Shown here one piece after another: positions 61,192-64,000 of a DNA stretch of 64,000 nt; positions within the stretch are counted from its first letter, which is position 1, and the number at the start of each line of letters is the position of its first letter. The stretch spans positions 4,449,001-4,513,000 of the forward strand of contig NZ_CP032674.1 of the NCBI RefSeq assembly GCF_021730305.1, written 5' to 3'. The notes under the pieces were generated by a model that ran no database searches, was not told the origin of the DNA, and saw only the letters and a program-made list of their open reading frames with translations. The position numbers and the translations under genes were made by a program. The stretch is from Xanthobacter sp. YC-JY1 (GTDB taxonomy: Bacteria; Pseudomonadota; Alphaproteobacteria; Rhizobiales; Xanthobacteraceae).

Positions 61192-62373
61192 TCAGGCGAC
61201 CTCCGCGACCGCCTTCGCCACCCGCTCCGCCTTCACGATGGTGCCGCCGCCCAGAAGGCGGGCACCGGCGCCGGGGGCATCGTAGAGCACGCAGGCCTGC
61301 CCCGGCGCAACGCCTTCCTCGCCCAGCGCGAGATGCACGGCCGGGGTGCCATCCGCCGTGCGGCCGAGGCGCGCCGGTACCGGGGGACGGGTGGACCGCA
61401 CTTTCACATACACCTCGGCCTCGGCATCCAGAGCCGCAGCGAAGGGGATGTCGCCCAGCCAGTTCACGTCGGCCATGGAAATGGCGCGCACCGCCAGCGC
61501 CTCGCGCGGGCCGACCCGCACCTCGCGCCGGGAGGCATCGATGGAGATCACGTAGAGCGGCTCGGGCGTGGCGATGCCGAGGCCCTTGCGCTGGCCGATG
61601 GTGTAATGGAGCACGCCCTTGTGGCGGCCCAGCACCCGGCCATCCAGATGCACGATGTCGCCCGCCTCGCCGGCCTCGGGCCGCAGGCGCTGCACCACCT
61701 CGGCATAATCGCCGCCGGGCACGAAGCAGATGTCCTGGCTGTCCGGCTTCTCCGCCACCGGCAGGCCGAATTCGGCCGCGAGCGCCCGCACGTCCGCCTT
61801 CTGCATCTCGCCGAGGGGGAAGCGCAGCTTGTCGAGCTGGGCAGCCGTGGTGGCATAGAGGAAATAGGACTGGTCCCGCGCCTCTTCCGCCGCGCGGAAC
61901 AGGCCGCGCCCGCCGCCGGGCAGCGCGCGGCTCGCCACGTAATGGCCGGTGGCGAGAAAACGCGCGCCCAGTTCCTCGGCGGTGGCGAGCAGGTCGCGGA
62001 ACTTGACGGTGCGGTTGCAGTCCACGCAGGGGATGGGGGTGACGCCGGCCGCATAGCTCGCGGCGAAGCGGTCGATCACCTCCTCGCGGAAGCGGCTTTC
62101 ATAATCGAGCACGTAGTGCGGAATGCCCAGCGTGCGCGCCACTTCGCTCGCGTCATAGATGTCCTGCCCCGCGCAGCACGAGCCGGCCCGGTGCGCCGCC
62201 TCGCCGTGGTCGTAGAGCTGGAGGGTGACGCCCACAACGTCATAGCCGGCGCGGGCCAGCAGGGCGGCCACTACGGACGAATCCACCCCGCCCGACATGG
62301 CCACCACGACGCGCGTCGCCGCGCGTTCGGCACGGGCGGCGTCGGAGGCATCGAGGAGGAGGTCGTCGGTCAT
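61192..62373 (-). CDS. mnmA: tRNA 2-thiouridine(34) synthase MnmA
   Basis: MnmA thiolates U34 of Lys, Glu and Gln tRNAs using ATP and a persulfide. The 393-residue protein has the PP-loop SGGVDSS (27-33), the catalytic cysteine region with [11 protein letters not shown] (C116, C119) and the later [18 protein letters not shown] and a C-terminal RNA-binding domain. The start at 62373 is preferred; upstream in-frame codons extend 75 residues into the glnD gap without homology. It is 154 bp downstream of glnD on the same strand. Confidence 0.95.
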   Translation of the reverse strand: MTDDLLLDASDAARAERAATRVVVAMSGGVDSSVVAALLARAGYDVVGVTLQLYDHGEAAHRAGSCCAGQDIYDASEVARTLGIPHYVLDYESRFREEVIDRFAASYAAGVTPIPCVDCNRTVKFRDLLATAEELGARFLATGHYVASRALPGGGRGLFRAAEEARDQSYFLYATTAAQLDKLRFPLGEMQKADVRALAAEFGLPVAEKPDSQDICFVPGGDYAEVVQRLRPEAGEAGDIVHLDGRVLGRHKGVLHYTIGQRKGLGIATPEPLYVISIDASRREVRVGPREALAVRAISMADVNWLGDIPFAAALDAEAEVYVKVRSTRPPVPARLGRTADGTPAVHLALGEEGVAPGQACVLYDAPGAGARLLGGGTIVKAERVAKAVAEVA

Positions 62374-62527
62374 CTCGGTCGTCGGCTTTCGGCCGTGGGG
62401 TCGGAAGGAGGCGCGGCAGAACGTATGCCGCACCGTCGCCAAGTGCAAACAAGGTGCAAACGATTGGCATCTGAGCCATGCGAGCGCGGCGAAAAAACGG
62501 CCTTCCCGTCCGCGCCGCGGCGGTCCG

Positions 62528-64000
62528 TCACCCCCGCGCCACCCGGCGGGCCGGCTCCTCGTCCTCCACCGGCCCCTCGAACACCGAGACGAGGGCACGG
62601 CGGATGGTGGACTGGCGGGCGGCGCCGGTGATCTTCGCGCCCATCAGGTCGGTGACGTAGAACACGTCCACCGCCCGCTCGCCGAAGGTGGCGACATGGG
62701 CCGAGGCGATGTTGAGGTTGAGCCGCGACAAAGTGTTGGTGAGGGCGAACAGCAGGCCCGGCCGGTCGAGGCCGGAGACCTCCACCACCGTGTGGCGGTT
62801 CGACCAGGAATTGTTCACCGTCACCTCGGGCTCCACCGTGAACGTGCGGCGGCCCTTGGGCAGCTTCTTGGCCATCACCTCCGGCAGGCGCACCTCGCCG
62901 GTGAGCGCCTGCTCCACCGCTTCCCGGATGCGGTTGGCGCGGCGCAGCTCGTCCTCGTCATGGTCGAAGGCGCGGCGAATGGCGATGGTGTCCAGCGCCA
63001 GCCCGTCCGTGGTGGTGGAGATCTGCGCATCCACGATGTTGGCGCCCGCCGCGGCGCAGGCCCCGGCGATGATGGATAGGAGCTTGGGATGGTCCGGCGC
63101 CAGCACGGTGAGCGTGGTGATGCCGCGGCCCGGCTCCAGCGACGCATGGGTGGCGATGGAGCGGCCCGCCGTCTCCGCCTCGTCCACGAAGCGGGCATGG
63201 CGCAGCTTGGTCTCGAGGTCCACGCGCAGCCAGTAGGGCGGATAATGGCGCGCCACATAGGCCGCCACCTTCTCGTCGTCCCAGTCGGAGAGGGCCGAGC
63301 GGAACTGCGACTGGGCGGCGGTGACGCGCTTGCCCCGGTCCACTTCCGAGAAGCCGCCGGTGAGCACCGGCTCGGTCTCGTAATAGAGGGTGCGCAGGAG
63401 CTGCGCCTTCCAGCCGTTCCAGGTGCCCGGCCCCACCGCCTTGATGTCGGCCGTGGTGAGGATGGTGAGCAGCTTCATGCGCTCCAGGTTCTGCACCACG
63501 GAGGCGAAATTCTCGATGGTCTTGCGGTCCGAGAGGTCGCGGGACTGGGCGACCGTGGACATGACCAGGTGCTGCTCCACCAGCCAGGCCACCGTCTCGG
63601 TCTCAACCGGCGAGAGGCCGAAGCGCGGGCAGAGCTTGCGAGCGATGCGGGCGCCGGCCACCGAGTGATCCTCCGGGCGGCCCTTGGCGATGTCGTGCAG
63701 CAGGAGGGCGACATAGAGCAGGTTGCGGTTCTTCACCGTGCCCATCAGCTCGTTGGCGAGCCCGTTCTCCGGGTTCACCTTGCGCTCGATCTCCGAGAGA
63801 ATGCCGATGCAGCGCAGCAGGTGCTCGTCCACCGTGTAGTGGTGGTACATGTTGAACTGCATCATCGCGACGATCTTGCCGAACTCCGGCAGGAACCGCC
63901 CCAGCACGCCCACCTCGTTCATCCGCCTGAGCACCGTCTCGGGCGCGTCCTTGGAGGTGACGATCTCCAGGAACAGGCGGTTCGCCTCCGGATTCTCGCG
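62528..64000 (-). CDS. glnD: [protein-PII] uridylyltransferase, 5' end missing
   Basis: GlnD uridylylates and deuridylylates PII proteins in response to glutamine. The visible ~490 C-terminal residues contain the end of the nucleotidyltransferase helper region ([39 protein letters not shown]), given here from [10 protein letters not shown] to [10 protein letters not shown], the HD hydrolase domain ([15 protein letters not shown] and [14 protein letters not shown]) and two ACT domains ([20 protein letters not shown] and [20 protein letters not shown]). The N-terminal nucleotidyltransferase lies beyond the right edge. The reading frame stays open to the last base. Confidence 0.95.
   Translation of the reverse strand, partial: RENPEANRLFLEIVTSKDAPETVLRRMNEVGVLGRFLPEFGKIVAMMQFNMYHHYTVDEHLLRCIGILSEIERKVNPENGLANELMGTVKNRNLLYVALLLHDIAKGRPEDHSVAGARIARKLCPRFGLSPVETETVAWLVEQHLVMSTVAQSRDLSDRKTIENFASVVQNLERMKLLTILTTADIKAVGPGTWNGWKAQLLRTLYYETEPVLTGGFSEVDRGKRVTAAQSQFRSALSDWDDEKVAAYVARHYPPYWLRVDLETKLRHARFVDEAETAGRSIATHASLEPGRGITTLTVLAPDHPKLLSIIAGACAAAGANIVDAQISTTTDGLALDTIAIRRAFDHDEDELRRANRIREAVEQALTGEVRLPEVMAKKLPKGRRTFTVEPEVTVNNSWSNRHTVVEVSGLDRPGLLFALTNTLSRLNLNIASAHVATFGERAVDVFYVTDLMGAKITGAARQSTIRRALVSVFEGPVEDEEPARRVARG

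Overview
The window is a 64 kb piece of a GC-rich alphaproteobacterial chromosome. The gene families fit the Hyphomicrobiales, possibly the Xanthobacteraceae: IalB-type exported protein, Omp25/31-like beta-barrels, GnnA/GnnB-like sugar-nucleotide enzymes, a Rhodobacter-type PmtA methyltransferase, ccmIEFH, and a long palindromic intergenic repeat. Genus cannot be read from the sequence. No phage, insertion sequence, integrase or CRISPR array was seen. Both edge genes (uvrC at the left, glnD at the right) are cut by the window.

Layout. 1-6.2 kb: uvrC, two paralogous outer-membrane barrels, panD, and a dehydrogenase/aminotransferase pair likely to make a 2,3-diamino sugar nucleotide for lipid A. 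6.2-12.2 kb: a PotF-like polyamine-binding protein with a PuuA-like ligase, then a three-gene signalling operon (CHASE3 kinase, single-domain regulator, receiver-HisKA_2 kinase). 12.2-18.1 kb: a 2Fe-2S ferredoxin, a sulfate-binding protein behind an operator-like region, a TetR/aldo-keto reductase divergent pair, ndk, and two tandem TerC membrane proteins. 18.1-25.5 kb: a stand-alone molybdopterin oxidoreductase, purMN, divergent oxyR/katA, and aqpZ. 25.9-30.8 kb: two exported proteins of unknown function and OpgH.

30.8-34.2 kb is the least explained region. It holds a tightly coupled four-gene operon: BchC-like dehydrogenase, pterin-synthase-fold protein without the catalytic triad, GT4 glycosyltransferase and SAM methyltransferase. 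It looks like a small-molecule tailoring pathway and is the best candidate here for an undescribed system.

34.2-45.6 kb: two exported proteins, ftsY-mtaB-dapF, an exported GyrI-like protein, a DUF3300 protein with a collagen-like tail, thpR, a DUF1232 protein, a quinone oxidoreductase, an IalB protein and a YidB protein. 45.8-52.6 kb: the cytochrome c maturation operon ccmIEFH, rlmN, a VOC protein and two related small membrane proteins. 52.7-64 kb: rpmB with a strong promoter, a ricin-type lectin, a LysR regulator divergent from valine-degradation genes (mmsA, acyl-CoA dehydrogenase, mmsB), a DUF805 protein, an alpha/beta hydrolase, tRNA-Met(CAT), a PmtA-like methyltransferase, mnmA and the 3' part of glnD.

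Starts were chosen by family alignment and Shine-Dalgarno position. Several reported regulatory sites are pattern matches only, and two promoters (oxyR, tetR) place the predicted transcription start on the start codon, suggesting leaderless mRNAs.
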